64,000 nucleotides of DNA from Fen-1308 sp035319125 (GTDB lineage: Bacteria; Nitrospirota; Thermodesulfovibrionia; Thermodesulfovibrionales; Dissulfurispiraceae). Position 1 is the first letter of the stretch, and every line of letters starts with the position of its first letter. The stretch lies in contig DATHDG010000026.1 in NCBI GenBank assembly GCA_035319125.1, forward strand, positions 1-64,000, given 5' to 3'. Made by a program: the position numbers and the translations under genes. Shown one piece after another: positions 18,218 through 27,942 of the stretch. A model generated the notes under the pieces. That model searched no databases, was not told where the DNA came from, and worked only from the letters and a program-made list of their open reading frames with translations.

Positions 18218-19498
18218 ATGATAACTGATAAGCCGCTCACCGGAAATATTAAACCTGGAGGTCCACCATGCAACCTCAAAGAGTATGAAATGTCGGGAGG
18301 CTATCTTGGCCTGCGTAAAGCCCTTGCCGAGCATGACCCTCATAAAGTTGTAGATTTAGTCAACGCGGCAAATCTTCTTGGCAGAGGCGGCGCCGGGTTT
18401 CCCGCCGGGAAGAAATGGAGTGTTGTGCCGATGGGCAATTCGGCGCCGCATCCGAAATATGTCGTCTGCAATTTTGATGAGATGGAGCCGGGAAGCTTCA
18501 AGGACAGATTTCTTGTTGAGGGTGACCCGCATCAGTTAATTGAGGGCATGATCATAGCCGGATACGCTATCGAGGCTGATATTGGCTATATCTTTATCCG
18601 CAAGGATTACATTGAGATCGATCGCATTTTGAAAGACGCCATAAAGGAAGCCTATGCAAAGAAATATTTAGGGCGAGATATTCTTGGCTCAGGATTCAAC
18701 TTTGAACTTCATGTACACAGTAGCGCAGGTCGCTATATATGCGGAGAATCGAGTGCATTGTTGAATGCGCTGGAAGGTGGGCGCGCTATCCCAAGGGGCA
18801 GACCGCCGCATATGTCTTCCGTGGGACTCTGGGGCAAGCCTACAATTGTTAATAACGTCGAAACAATATGCAATGTCCCGCACATACTGGCGCACGGCCC
18901 TGAATGGTTTAAAGGGTTAAGTTATACGAATGAAGGCGGCACTAAGATTTATAGCATGAGCGGAAGGATCAGGAAACCGGGGGCTTGGGAGCTTCCCATG
19001 GGGACGACGCTCAGAGAATTATTGGACGGCTATGCCGGTGGAATGCAGGATGGATATAAGTTCAGAGCTGCAATGCCGGGCGGGGCATCGAGCGAGCTGA
19101 TAACTGCCGAACACCTGGATACTAAAATGGACTTTGCTTCAATGCGAAGCATCAAGAGCCATCTCGGCACTGGAACTGTGATCGTCCTTGACAACCGGAA
19201 TTGTCCAGTGGGAATGATTCTGTCTCTTCAGAGATATTTCTCTCGTGAATCGTGCGGATGGTGTACTCCATGCAGAGAAGGCCTCCCCTGGATAGTTCAG
19301 ATCCTGGAATCGCTGGAAGACGGAAAGGGCACGCCTGATGGAATCGAGATATTGCTGGAACACACTGAGATGCTTGGAACCGGCAATACTTTCTGTACAC
19401 TTGCGCCGGCTGCAATGTTTTCTCTCAAAAGCGCCCTGAACTTGTTCAGGGAAGATTTCGACAAGCATGTTTACATGCAGCGCTGTCCGTGGAAGTAA
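18218..19498 (+). CDS. nuoF: NADH-quinone oxidoreductase subunit F
   Basis: 426 residues. FMN/NADH binding is shown by GRGGAGFPAGKKW and NFDEMEPGSFKDR; the N3 4Fe-4S ligands are in ESCGWCTPCREG plus a later Cys (TFCTLAP). This is the NADH entry site of complex I. The presence of nuoEFG shows that the complex is the full NADH-using form rather than the 11-subunit ferredoxin type. Confidence 0.96.
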   Translation: MITDKPLTGNIKPGGPPCNLKEYEMSGGYLGLRKALAEHDPHKVVDLVNAANLLGRGGAGFPAGKKWSVVPMGNSAPHPKYVVCNFDEMEPGSFKDRFLVEGDPHQLIEGMIIAGYAIEADIGYIFIRKDYIEIDRILKDAIKEAYAKKYLGRDILGSGFNFELHVHSSAGRYICGESSALLNALEGGRAIPRGRPPHMSSVGLWGKPTIVNNVETICNVPHILAHGPEWFKGLSYTNEGGTKIYSMSGRIRKPGAWELPMGTTLRELLDGYAGGMQDGYKFRAAMPGGASSELITAEHLDTKMDFASMRSIKSHLGTGTVIVLDNRNCPVGMILSLQRYFSRESCGWCTPCREGLPWIVQILESLEDGKGTPDGIEILLEHTEMLGTGNTFCTLAPAAMFSLKSALNLFREDFDKHVYMQRCPWK

Positions 19499-19502
19499 GA
19501 TC

Positions 19503-22223
19503 ATGACGATAATTTACATAGAAAACAAACCATATGAAGTAAGTGAAGACAGGAACCTCCTTGATACCTGTCTCGGCCTCGGATTTGATATACCATATTT
19601 CTGCTGGCACCCAGCCATCGGCTCTGTAGGCGCTTGCAGACAGTGCGCAGTGAAGCAATTCAGCGATGACAACGATACGCATGGCAAGATAATCATGTCC
19701 TGTATGACTGAGGTGAGAAACGGATTGCGCATTTCAATCAATGACTCTGAAGTTGTCAGATTTCGTCGAAGCGTCATCGAATGGCTGATGCTGAATCATC
19801 CTCACGACTGCCCTGTATGCGATGAGGGAGGCGAATGCCATCTTCAGGACATGACCGTCATGACAGGCCATGTGCACCGCAGGATACACTTTAAAAAGCG
19901 GACGTATAACAATCAGAATCTGGGGCCGTTCGTGAACCATGAGATGAACCGCTGCATCCAGTGCTATCGCTGCGTCAGATTTTACAGGGACTATGCCGGA
20001 GGGCGCGACCTCAACGTATTCTCGGCACATGACCATGTGTATTTCGGATGCTTTAAAGACGGTACGCTCGAAAGCGAGTTCAGCGGCAATCTGATAGAAA
20101 TTTGTCCAACAGGAGTATTCACTGACAAGATTCTGAAGCAGCATTACATACGCAAATGGGATTTGCAGTCAGCGCCATCCGTCTGCGTGCATTGCTGTCT
20201 TGGCTGCAACACCATCGCAGGTGAACGTAGTGGTTATTTGCGGCGAGTGCTAAACAGGTTCAATCTCAATGTCAATGGCCATTTTCTATGCGACAGAGGG
20301 CGCTTCGGCTATCAGTTTGTCAATGACCCAAATAGGATAAGGTATCCACTATTAATCAAGAATGGTGCAGATACAAGAAAAGCTTCTCCGGATGATGTTA
20401 AGGAATATTTCAGGAAGGCGTTTCACTTCGGTATGCGCGCCATTGGCATCGGATCTCCGCGCGCCTCACTTGAATCAAACTTTGCTCTGAGGACTTTGGT
20501 AGGTCCCGACTCTTTTTATCTCGGCATGTCTATGAATGCCTACAACATGATGTCCCTCGTGAGGGATATTCTGACAAACCATCCTTCGGTTATTGCTTCC
20601 TTGGAAGATATTAGAAATTGCGATGCAGTATTAATACTTGGAGAAGACCTGACCAATACAGCGCCCATGGCAGATCTTGCCGTGCGAATTGCATCGCGTC
20701 AAAAACCTTTGAAAAAACTGGATGCCGAGGGCATAGCACGTTGGAACGATCTTGCATTGGGATATATTTCACAGGGAGAGCTCGGGCCCGTCTTCATAGC
20801 TACGCCGGTTGCCACAAAGCTGGACAGAATAGCCGCAGGCTCGTTTCGAGGCGCTCCGCAGGACATCGCTGCCTTTGGTCTTGCAATAGCCCACGCGTTA
20901 AATAACAAAGCTTCTCATATTTCTGATTTTTCTGAATCCGAGCAAAAACTCATCAGCAATATTGCTGCCGCCCTTCAGGAGGCAGAACGGCCATTGATCA
21001 TATCCGGAACAGGTTGCAAAAGCGAGGCTGTGATTACGGCTGCAGCAAGCATTGCAGATTCATTGCAAATGAGAGGCTGCAACGCAATGCTGAGTTATAC
21101 CGTGCCTGAATGCAATTCATTCGGGCTTATGCTGATCGGTGGCGGCAGTATTGAAGACGCAATTACTGCTGCCGGGAATCATGCTGACACTGCGGTAATA
21201 CTCGAACAGGACCTTTACAGCCTTGCAGAAAAATCTTCCATTGATTCTTTGATGTCGGCGATTGAGAATGTGATAGTCCTGGACTATCTGCCCACTGATT
21301 CTACTGCAAATGCCGGGCTTGTGCTCCCGGCAGCAACCTTTGCTGAAAGCTCGGGGACTCTGGTCAATAATGAATCGCGCGCACAGCGTTTTTACAGCGT
21401 ATTTCATACGACTGACGACGTGCGCGACAGCTGGCGCTGGATAGTTGACATGCTGCTGGCAGCCGGGTATTCTGAGGCCGTCACCTGGAACTCCATTGAC
21501 GAGATTGACAAGTCGCTGGCCATAGCCTTGCCGATTTTCAAAGGCGTGACAGAGATTGCACCACCCGCTGATTTCAGAATCAGGGGCATGAAGGTTCCAC
21601 GACAGCCTCACAGGTACAGCGGCAGGACGGCGATGCATGCTGATATAAGCATCCATGAGCCTGAATTGTACTACGATGCCGGATCTCCTCTGTCATTTTC
21701 CATGGAAGGCTATGGTAATACACCTCCCCCTTCCCTGATCCCTCGGTATTGGTCACCCGGATGGAACTCGGTTCAGGCCTCATTCAAATTCCGAAGTGAA
21801 ACCGGCAGCCATTTGCATGGAGATGACTCCGGCGTCAGATTGATCGGCAAGCAGGATGCGACAACTTCAACGATCAAGGGAAAAGCCGTTAAACGAGCCG
21901 GGCATAAATCCGGCGAGTGGATGCCTGTCCCGTTATATCACATCTTTGGATCAGAAAAACTGAGCATGTTCTCCGCACAGATTGCGGGCCTCGCCCCAAA
22001 ACCTTATCTCGCGCTGAACGGGGTGGACATCAAACACCTAAAGATGATCGAAGGCGATATGGTTGTTGTAAGAGGAAAGAATATCAACCTTGAATTGCGA
22101 CTGAAGCGTAACGACTCGCTGCCGCGTGGTATTGCAGGTCTGCCAATCGGCTTGCCCGGCATAAATTGGTTCGACTTTTCAGTACGAATCCATATCGAAC
22201 GTTCAGGATACAACACGTTATGA
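19503..22223 (+). CDS. nuoG: NADH-quinone oxidoreductase subunit G
   Basis: 906 residues from ATG 19503 (MTIIYIENKPYEV). The N-terminal 2Fe-2S domain has CWHPAIGSVGACRQC; further Fe-S ligands are in HPHDCPVCDEGGECHLQD, MNRCIQCYRCVRFYRD and VCVHCCLGCNTIAGE, followed by a degenerate molybdopterin-oxidoreductase-like domain to the end. It is a long but normal NuoG. An upstream in-frame ATG at 19467 lies inside nuoF and is rejected. The end overlaps nuoH by 4 bases. Confidence 0.94.
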   Translation: MTIIYIENKPYEVSEDRNLLDTCLGLGFDIPYFCWHPAIGSVGACRQCAVKQFSDDNDTHGKIIMSCMTEVRNGLRISINDSEVVRFRRSVIEWLMLNHPHDCPVCDEGGECHLQDMTVMTGHVHRRIHFKKRTYNNQNLGPFVNHEMNRCIQCYRCVRFYRDYAGGRDLNVFSAHDHVYFGCFKDGTLESEFSGNLIEICPTGVFTDKILKQHYIRKWDLQSAPSVCVHCCLGCNTIAGERSGYLRRVLNRFNLNVNGHFLCDRGRFGYQFVNDPNRIRYPLLIKNGADTRKASPDDVKEYFRKAFHFGMRAIGIGSPRASLESNFALRTLVGPDSFYLGMSMNAYNMMSLVRDILTNHPSVIASLEDIRNCDAVLILGEDLTNTAPMADLAVRIASRQKPLKKLDAEGIARWNDLALGYISQGELGPVFIATPVATKLDRIAAGSFRGAPQDIAAFGLAIAHALNNKASHISDFSESEQKLISNIAAALQEAERPLIISGTGCKSEAVITAAASIADSLQMRGCNAMLSYTVPECNSFGLMLIGGGSIEDAITAAGNHADTAVILEQDLYSLAEKSSIDSLMSAIENVIVLDYLPTDSTANAGLVLPAATFAESSGTLVNNESRAQRFYSVFHTTDDVRDSWRWIVDMLLAAGYSEAVTWNSIDEIDKSLAIALPIFKGVTEIAPPADFRIRGMKVPRQPHRYSGRTAMHADISIHEPELYYDAGSPLSFSMEGYGNTPPPSLIPRYWSPGWNSVQASFKFRSETGSHLHGDDSGVRLIGKQDATTSTIKGKAVKRAGHKSGEWMPVPLYHIFGSEKLSMFSAQIAGLAPKPYLALNGVDIKHLKMIEGDMVVVRGKNINLELRLKRNDSLPRGIAGLPIGLPGINWFDFSVRIHIERSGYNTL

Positions 22224-23170
22224 GCTTTGTCGGTGGAATAATAATTCCTTTGGGTATCCTGTTTGCGGTGCTTACTATTGCTGCAGGGCTGATCTGGCTT
22301 GAACGCAAATTATTGGCATATTGGCAGGACCGCTACGGACCAAACCGCGTAGGCGCATATGGCCTTCTGCAGCCGCTGGCTGATGCTATAAAGCTGATGT
22401 TCAAGGAGGACTGGGTACCGCCGTTTGCCGACAAACCAGTCTTCATACTCGCTCCGGTAGTTATTGTTATAACCGTTGTCCTGGCCTTCGCTGTGATCCC
22501 GTTTGCACCAGGTATATTAGTGGCCAACATGAACGTAGGTCTGCTCTTTTTTCTCGGCATGTCATCTCTGGGAGTATATAGTGTTGTTCTCGGGGGCTGG
22601 TCTTCAAACAGTAAATATGCACTGCTTGGAGGCCTGAGGGCATCTGCTCAGATGCTGAGCTATGAGGTCTTTATGAGCATATCAGTCATGGGTGTAGTTA
22701 TGATGGCGGGTTCATTCAATCTTGTGGAAATAGTTGAAGCCCAGCGCAGTGGATGGTTCTGGATACCCCAGTTTCCGGGCATGATTGTATTTATAATTGC
22801 CGGACTTGCCGAGACGCGGCGTCTGCCATTCGACTTACCGGAAGCTGAGAGTGAGCTCGTCGCCGGTTTTCATTCCGAATATTCAGGAATGAAATTCGGA
22901 CTATTCTTTGTCGGCGAGTATATCGGAATAACTCTGGTATCCGCTATGATAGTTACACTTTATTTCGGTGGATGGCTTGGTCCATTTCTGCCGCCGCTAG
23001 CATGGTTTTTAGTAAAGACTTTCTTGTTTATATGCGGGTTTATACTGCTCAGGGCTGCGTTGCCCAGGCCACGTTATGATCAGTTGATGTCATACGGTTG
23101 GAAAATACTTCTGCCAATTGCAATGTTTAATTTATTAATTACCGGTGCATTATTGCTGTCGGCGAGCTAG
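22220..23170 (+). CDS. nuoH: NADH-quinone oxidoreductase subunit H
   Basis: 316 residues, about eight membrane helices, with conserved WLERKLLAYWQDRYGPNRVG, LPFDLPEAESELVAGFHSEY and the C-terminal LRAALPRPRYDQLMSYGWK. It forms the quinone chamber between the two arms. The start at 22220 gives an ATGA overlap with nuoG. Confidence 0.96.
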   Translation: MSFVGGIIIPLGILFAVLTIAAGLIWLERKLLAYWQDRYGPNRVGAYGLLQPLADAIKLMFKEDWVPPFADKPVFILAPVVIVITVVLAFAVIPFAPGILVANMNVGLLFFLGMSSLGVYSVVLGGWSSNSKYALLGGLRASAQMLSYEVFMSISVMGVVMMAGSFNLVEIVEAQRSGWFWIPQFPGMIVFIIAGLAETRRLPFDLPEAESELVAGFHSEYSGMKFGLFFVGEYIGITLVSAMIVTLYFGGWLGPFLPPLAWFLVKTFLFICGFILLRAALPRPRYDQLMSYGWKILLPIAMFNLLITGALLLSAS

Positions 23171-23178
23171 GAAAGGAT

Positions 23179-23694
23179 ATGATAGGCACATTAAGAAGCG
23201 TCTGGAATGTCTTTCTGCATCTCTGGCATAGAAAAGAAACTGTCCAGTATCCGGAAGAAAAGCCCTCTCTGCCGCCGCGGTGGCGCGGGCGCATTATCCT
23301 TTCACGAGATCCCGACGGAGGAGAACGTTGCGTCGCATGCTATCTTTGTGCAGTCGCCTGTCCTGTAGATTGTATTGCATTGCAGGCGGCTGAAGACGAG
23401 CACGGCAGGAGATATCCGGAATTCTTCCGGATCAATTTTTCACGCTGCATCTTCTGCGGTTTTTGTGAGGATGCCTGCCCTACGTATGCTATTCAGCTAA
23501 CTCCTGATTTCGAGATGGCTGAATACAGGCGGGAAAACCTTGTTTATGAAAAGGAAGATCTGCTAATCAGCGGTCCCGGCAAATATGACGGTTATAATTT
23601 CTATAGAGTGGCTGGATTAGCTATAGCCGGGAAGAACAAGGGAGAAGCAGAAAATGAAAAACCTCCAGTTGATATCAGGAGTTTGATTCCATGA
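23179..23694 (+). CDS. nuoI: NADH-quinone oxidoreductase subunit I
   Basis: 171 residues with two 4Fe-4S motifs, CVACYLCAVACPVDC and CIFCGFCEDACPTYA (clusters N6a and N6b), linking NuoG to NuoB. The first eight bases after nuoH hold a GGAAAGG-like ribosome site. The end overlaps nuoJ by 4 bases. Confidence 0.96.
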   Translation: MIGTLRSVWNVFLHLWHRKETVQYPEEKPSLPPRWRGRIILSRDPDGGERCVACYLCAVACPVDCIALQAAEDEHGRRYPEFFRINFSRCIFCGFCEDACPTYAIQLTPDFEMAEYRRENLVYEKEDLLISGPGKYDGYNFYRVAGLAIAGKNKGEAENEKPPVDIRSLIP

Positions 23695-24203
23695 TAACAA
23701 TCTTTTATATATCGGCTGCCGTGGCTTTTATATCCTCAATTCTGGCGATAAGCAGGTCAAATGCCGTTCATGCTTTGCTCTACACAATAGTTTCGCTGCT
23801 TGCTGTTGCACTGACTTTCTATTTACTTGGAGCACCATTTGCTGCCGCCCTTGAGGTCGTAATATATGCCGGAGCAATAATGGTTCTGTTCGTTTTTGTC
23901 GTAATGATGATCAGTTCCGGGCATGGTGCAGTTCAACAAGAGCGGAAGTGGCTGGACAGTCGGATATGGCTTGGCCCGTCGGTTCTTTCTGCAATCCTTG
24001 CCATCGAGCTATTGTCAGTTGTGTTGATGCAAAATGAACATGTCAGCTCCGGATCTGTCGTTGAATCCAAACAGGTAGGCATGGCTCTTTTGGGCCCTTA
24101 TATGCTGGGGGTTGAGCTGGCATCACTGCTGTTGACTGCCGGACTAGTAGGAGCATACCACATTGGCAAACGCATTGAAAAAAAGGACTCCGACCATGAA
24201 TAA
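23691..24203 (+). CDS. nuoJ: NADH-quinone oxidoreductase subunit J
   Basis: 170 residues, five predicted membrane helices, with the NuoJ core LGAPFAAALEVVIYAGAIMVLFVFV region. It is part of the proton-translocating membrane arm. The end overlaps the start of nuoK by 8 bases. Confidence 0.95.
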   Translation: MITIFYISAAVAFISSILAISRSNAVHALLYTIVSLLAVALTFYLLGAPFAAALEVVIYAGAIMVLFVFVVMMISSGHGAVQQERKWLDSRIWLGPSVLSAILAIELLSVVLMQNEHVSSGSVVESKQVGMALLGPYMLGVELASLLLTAGLVGAYHIGKRIEKKDSDHE

Positions 24204-24504
24204 CATACCGGCGGAATACGGCTTGGTGCTTTCGGCACTACTTTTCGTCACTGGATTGATCGGAGTGCTGGCGCGCCGGAACATTATCTTTATACTTCTT
24301 TCTATCGAGATTATGCTCAACGCGGCAGGCCTGGCATTTATTTCAGCCGGATCAAAATGGGGACAGGCAGATGGTCAAGTCATGTTCATTTTCATCTTAG
24401 TTATGGCTGCTGCTGAGGTTTCTGTGGGATTAGCAATTGTGCTGCAGCTGTTCCACTTCCTAAGGACTGTGAACAGTGATCAAACCAATACGATGAGGGG
24501 ATAA
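24196..24504 (+). CDS. nuoK: NADH-quinone oxidoreductase subunit K
   Basis: 102 residues from ATG 24196 (MNNIPAEYGLVLS), three helices with the conserved intramembrane Glu in FILLSIEIMLNAAGLAF and in VMAAAEVSVGLAIVL. The length matches the family exactly, which supports this start over the longer frame from 24163. Confidence 0.95.
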   Translation: MNNIPAEYGLVLSALLFVTGLIGVLARRNIIFILLSIEIMLNAAGLAFISAGSKWGQADGQVMFIFILVMAAAEVSVGLAIVLQLFHFLRTVNSDQTNTMRG

Positions 24505-24505
24505 T

Positions 24506-26398
24506 ATGGAACTGCTCTGGCTGGTACCTGCCCTGCCTCTTATGGGTTTTCTTATTCTTGCTCTGGCCGGCAAGAGGATATCGAAACCGTTTGTTGCTTT
24601 GATTGGGGCCGGGTCGGTCGCCTTGTCAGCGCTAGCCACTTTAGTTGTAGCAGTTAATTTCTTTTCTTATCAGCACGCCTACACACAAACGCTCTGGACC
24701 TGGTTGGAAATCGGGAAGTTCCATTCAGATATAGCGCTTGCCATCGATTCATTATCTGTTGTCATGGTGCTGGTTATAACATTTGTCGGATTTATGATAC
24801 ACCTTTATGCTACAGAGTCGATGTCTGCAGAAGAAGACGGCTACAGCAGATTTTTTGCCTACATGAATCTCTTTATAGCCTCTATGCTTCTGCTTGTCCT
24901 GGCAGATAATCTTCTATTGCTATACCTTGGATGGGAAGGCGTTGGTCTCTGCAGCTACCTTTTAATAGGATTCTGGTACAAAGATGCTGTTAACAGTCGT
25001 GCCGCAATGAAAGCCTTTATCGTTACAAGAGTGGGTGACACTGCTATGGCGCTGGGCTTGTTCATTCTGTACCAGGAACTTGGCACTCTGAGGATTTCCG
25101 AAATCTTGCGGCTGGCATTGTCAATATGGCCATCGGGCTCAACGATCGCTGTTATCTCGTCTGCCTTGCTTCTGGGAGGCGCCGTCGGCAAATCAGCACA
25201 GATTCCGCTCCACACATGGCTGCCTGACGCAATGGCCGGACCGACCCCGGTCAGCGCATTGATTCATGCAGCAACTATGGTTACAGCTGGAGTTTATCTA
25301 ATTGCACGAATGAACCTTCTTTTTTCCCTGGCACCGCCGGTCATGATTGCGGTTGCAGTCATTGGAGCAGCGACTCTTTTGCTTGCTGGCATCAGTGCTT
25401 TAGTCCAGTCTGATATCAAACGGGCATTGGCATATTCAACCATGAGCCAGATCGGCTATATGTTCCTCGCACTTGGCGTGGGAGCCTGGACAGCAGCCAT
25501 ATTTCATTTCATGGTCCATGCTTTTTTTAAGGCTCTGCTTTTTTTAAGCGCCGGCGTTGTTATAGACTCTCTTCACCATGAACGCGATATGTTCAAAATG
25601 GGAGGGCTGCGCCATCAGCTTCCGCTCGCTTTCTGGTGCTTTCTTATCGGGACTGCATCACTATCAGCACTGCCCCTCATCACAGCCGGTTTCTACAGCA
25701 AAGATTTTATACTGTGGGAAACACTGGCATCAGATCACGGCAGCATATGGCTCTGGGCTGCGGGTATTGCCGGGGCGCTTTTTACATCAGCATATGCATT
25801 TCGCATGGTGTTTCTGATTTTTTACGGAAAAGAGAGGTCCGAAACTGTGCACAGTATAACAGTACAGCCGGGCATACGGATTAAGGCACCCTTGATAATT
25901 CTTGCGGCATTGGCGCTTATCGCAGGATTTGTACAGATGCCTGGAACGCTCGGCGGCCTGTCACTTTTCTCAGCATTCATGTCACAATCATTGCCTTTGA
26001 CTCGCACAGTTTTGACTGCCATATCTGAGACTGCGATGCAGTATCTATCAGCAACCATTTCGCTTCTTGGGATTTTTATAGCCTATATTTTCTTTCTTTA
26101 CAATCCCAATTATATCCGGCACTTTGTTCAAAAGCCTTTAGGCTTTGCAGTTCAATGTTTTCTTGCTAACGGTTGGAATATAGACAGGCTCTACGATATT
26201 CTGTTCGTCAGACCTTTCGTTTTTGCAGCACGGACGAACCGTCATGATATCATCGACCTGTTTTACCAGTTAATCGCTCTTTTGCACAGGGTAGCCAATC
26301 GCGCTCTTTGCGCTTCCCAGAGCGGCAACGTCAGGAGATATGCCTTTGGAATCGCGGTTGGTGCAGCACTAATATTAGGGATGGTAGTGTTCAAGTGA
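24506..26398 (+). CDS. nuoL: NADH-quinone oxidoreductase subunit L
   Basis: 630 residues, antiporter-like proton pump subunit with many helices. Signatures are YLGWEGVGLCSYLLIGFWY, KSAQIPLHTWLPDAMAGPTP, VSALIHAATMVTAGVYLIAR and a long C-terminal amphipathic segment. The last codons overlap the start of nuoM. Confidence 0.96.
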   Translation: MELLWLVPALPLMGFLILALAGKRISKPFVALIGAGSVALSALATLVVAVNFFSYQHAYTQTLWTWLEIGKFHSDIALAIDSLSVVMVLVITFVGFMIHLYATESMSAEEDGYSRFFAYMNLFIASMLLLVLADNLLLLYLGWEGVGLCSYLLIGFWYKDAVNSRAAMKAFIVTRVGDTAMALGLFILYQELGTLRISEILRLALSIWPSGSTIAVISSALLLGGAVGKSAQIPLHTWLPDAMAGPTPVSALIHAATMVTAGVYLIARMNLLFSLAPPVMIAVAVIGAATLLLAGISALVQSDIKRALAYSTMSQIGYMFLALGVGAWTAAIFHFMVHAFFKALLFLSAGVVIDSLHHERDMFKMGGLRHQLPLAFWCFLIGTASLSALPLITAGFYSKDFILWETLASDHGSIWLWAAGIAGALFTSAYAFRMVFLIFYGKERSETVHSITVQPGIRIKAPLIILAALALIAGFVQMPGTLGGLSLFSAFMSQSLPLTRTVLTAISETAMQYLSATISLLGIFIAYIFFLYNPNYIRHFVQKPLGFAVQCFLANGWNIDRLYDILFVRPFVFAARTNRHDIIDLFYQLIALLHRVANRALCASQSGNVRRYAFGIAVGAALILGMVVFK

Positions 26399-27942
26399 TA
26401 CTTGCAATGCTGATAGCTATTCCGCTGTTGGCTGGTCTGTTATCCTGGCCGGTTTCAGCCGTTCACCGGAAGGCCCCTTTCTGGTTATCCCTGGCGGCGG
26501 TTGGTTCAGATCTATTGATCACTGCCTTTATATGGGCTAACAACTCAAGCAATTTGGTTGCTACAAGGACAAATGGTCAGTGGCTCATAGATTACAGGCG
26601 TGATTGGATGCCGCAGATGGGCATCAGTATACATCTTGCAATCGACGGTTTGAGCCTTATATTAGTCGGACTCACGGCGTTTCTTGCCATAGCAGCTATT
26701 GTTTCGTCATGGTCTGAAATAAACGAGCGCATCGCCTTTTTCCATGCCAATCTGATGTTTACTATTTCAGGCATTCTCGGCGTATTCCTAACAATAGATC
26801 TATTTCTATTCTACTTTTTCTGGGAACTCATGCTAGTCCCAATGTATTTCCTTATTAGCATATGGGGACATGAGAGACGTGCGTATGCATCTATGAAATT
26901 CTTCATTTTTACCCAGGCTGGCGGGCTGCTAATGCTCATATCTATTCTCGGCATCTATTTTATTCATGGTAAGGCTACTGGAGTTTATACGTTTGACTAT
27001 AATCAACTGATCGGTTTCTCACTGGCGCAGCCCGAAACTATTTGGCTCATGATAGGCTTCGTAGTTGCCTTTGCTGTAAAATTGCCTGCAGTACCGCTGC
27101 ATCCATGGCTAGCAGATGCGCATACGGAAGCGCCTACAGCCGGCAGCATCATTCTCGCCGGTCTCCTGCTTAAAACAGGAGCATATGGCTTTTTGCGTTT
27201 TGTTATCCCAATGTTTCCAGCCGCCTCTGCAATGATTGCTACGCCGGTGATGATTATAGGAACATTGTCAATACTATATGGCGCGGCGCTGGCATTCTCC
27301 CAGACAGACTTTAAAAGGATGGTAGCATATACAAGCATAAGCCATATGGGGTTCGTCCTGCTCGGCATATTTTCTTTCAATGAATTGGCTTTGCAGGGGA
27401 CTATTGCCCAAATAGTAGCCCACGGCATCAGTACCGGAATGCTCTTCTTAATAGCAGGCGCGCTTCAGGAGCGATTGCACACAAGGGACTTAACGCTAAT
27501 GGGCGGTATGTGGTCGACTGCACCAAGAATGGGTGCGGTAACATTAATTTTTGCTGTCGCCTCTTTAGGGCTGCCCGGCACTGGCAATTTCGTTGGCGAA
27601 TTTCTCGTACTCTTAGGGTCATGGCAGGCTAATGAAGCCATAACAGCTGTAGCCACCATGGGCTTGATTGGCGCAACGGTCTATGCCGTGTGGCTTATGC
27701 ATGTCACGTTCTTTGGCAGTGCCGAAGTCGATCGGAAATTCCCGGATTTATCATTCCGTGAGATGGTTGTTGCAGGCATAATGATAGCAGCTATTATCGC
27801 TATGGGCATGTATCCCAGCCCGTTGTTTAAAATATCGGGGTCGTCAGTTCAGGCTTTAACCAGTGAAATAAATACAATGCGAGATGCATCCGCCGCCTGG
27901 CACGAAACTCATGACACCATCAAGCCCGGAGTCACAAGATGA
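26395..27942 (+). CDS. nuoM: NADH-quinone oxidoreductase subunit M
   Basis: 515 residues if started at GTG 26395, which overlaps the nuoL stop as GTGA and gives the family N-terminus (ILAMLIAIPLLAGLL). The ATG upstream at 26308 lies in nuoL and adds an unrelated polar stretch. Signatures include FYFFWELMLVPMYFLI, KLPAVPLHPWLADAHTEAP and GSIILAGLLLKTGAYGFLR. It is the second antiporter-like subunit. Confidence 0.94.
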   Translation: MILAMLIAIPLLAGLLSWPVSAVHRKAPFWLSLAAVGSDLLITAFIWANNSSNLVATRTNGQWLIDYRRDWMPQMGISIHLAIDGLSLILVGLTAFLAIAAIVSSWSEINERIAFFHANLMFTISGILGVFLTIDLFLFYFFWELMLVPMYFLISIWGHERRAYASMKFFIFTQAGGLLMLISILGIYFIHGKATGVYTFDYNQLIGFSLAQPETIWLMIGFVVAFAVKLPAVPLHPWLADAHTEAPTAGSIILAGLLLKTGAYGFLRFVIPMFPAASAMIATPVMIIGTLSILYGAALAFSQTDFKRMVAYTSISHMGFVLLGIFSFNELALQGTIAQIVAHGISTGMLFLIAGALQERLHTRDLTLMGGMWSTAPRMGAVTLIFAVASLGLPGTGNFVGEFLVLLGSWQANEAITAVATMGLIGATVYAVWLMHVTFFGSAEVDRKFPDLSFREMVVAGIMIAAIIAMGMYPSPLFKISGSSVQALTSEINTMRDASAAWHETHDTIKPGVTR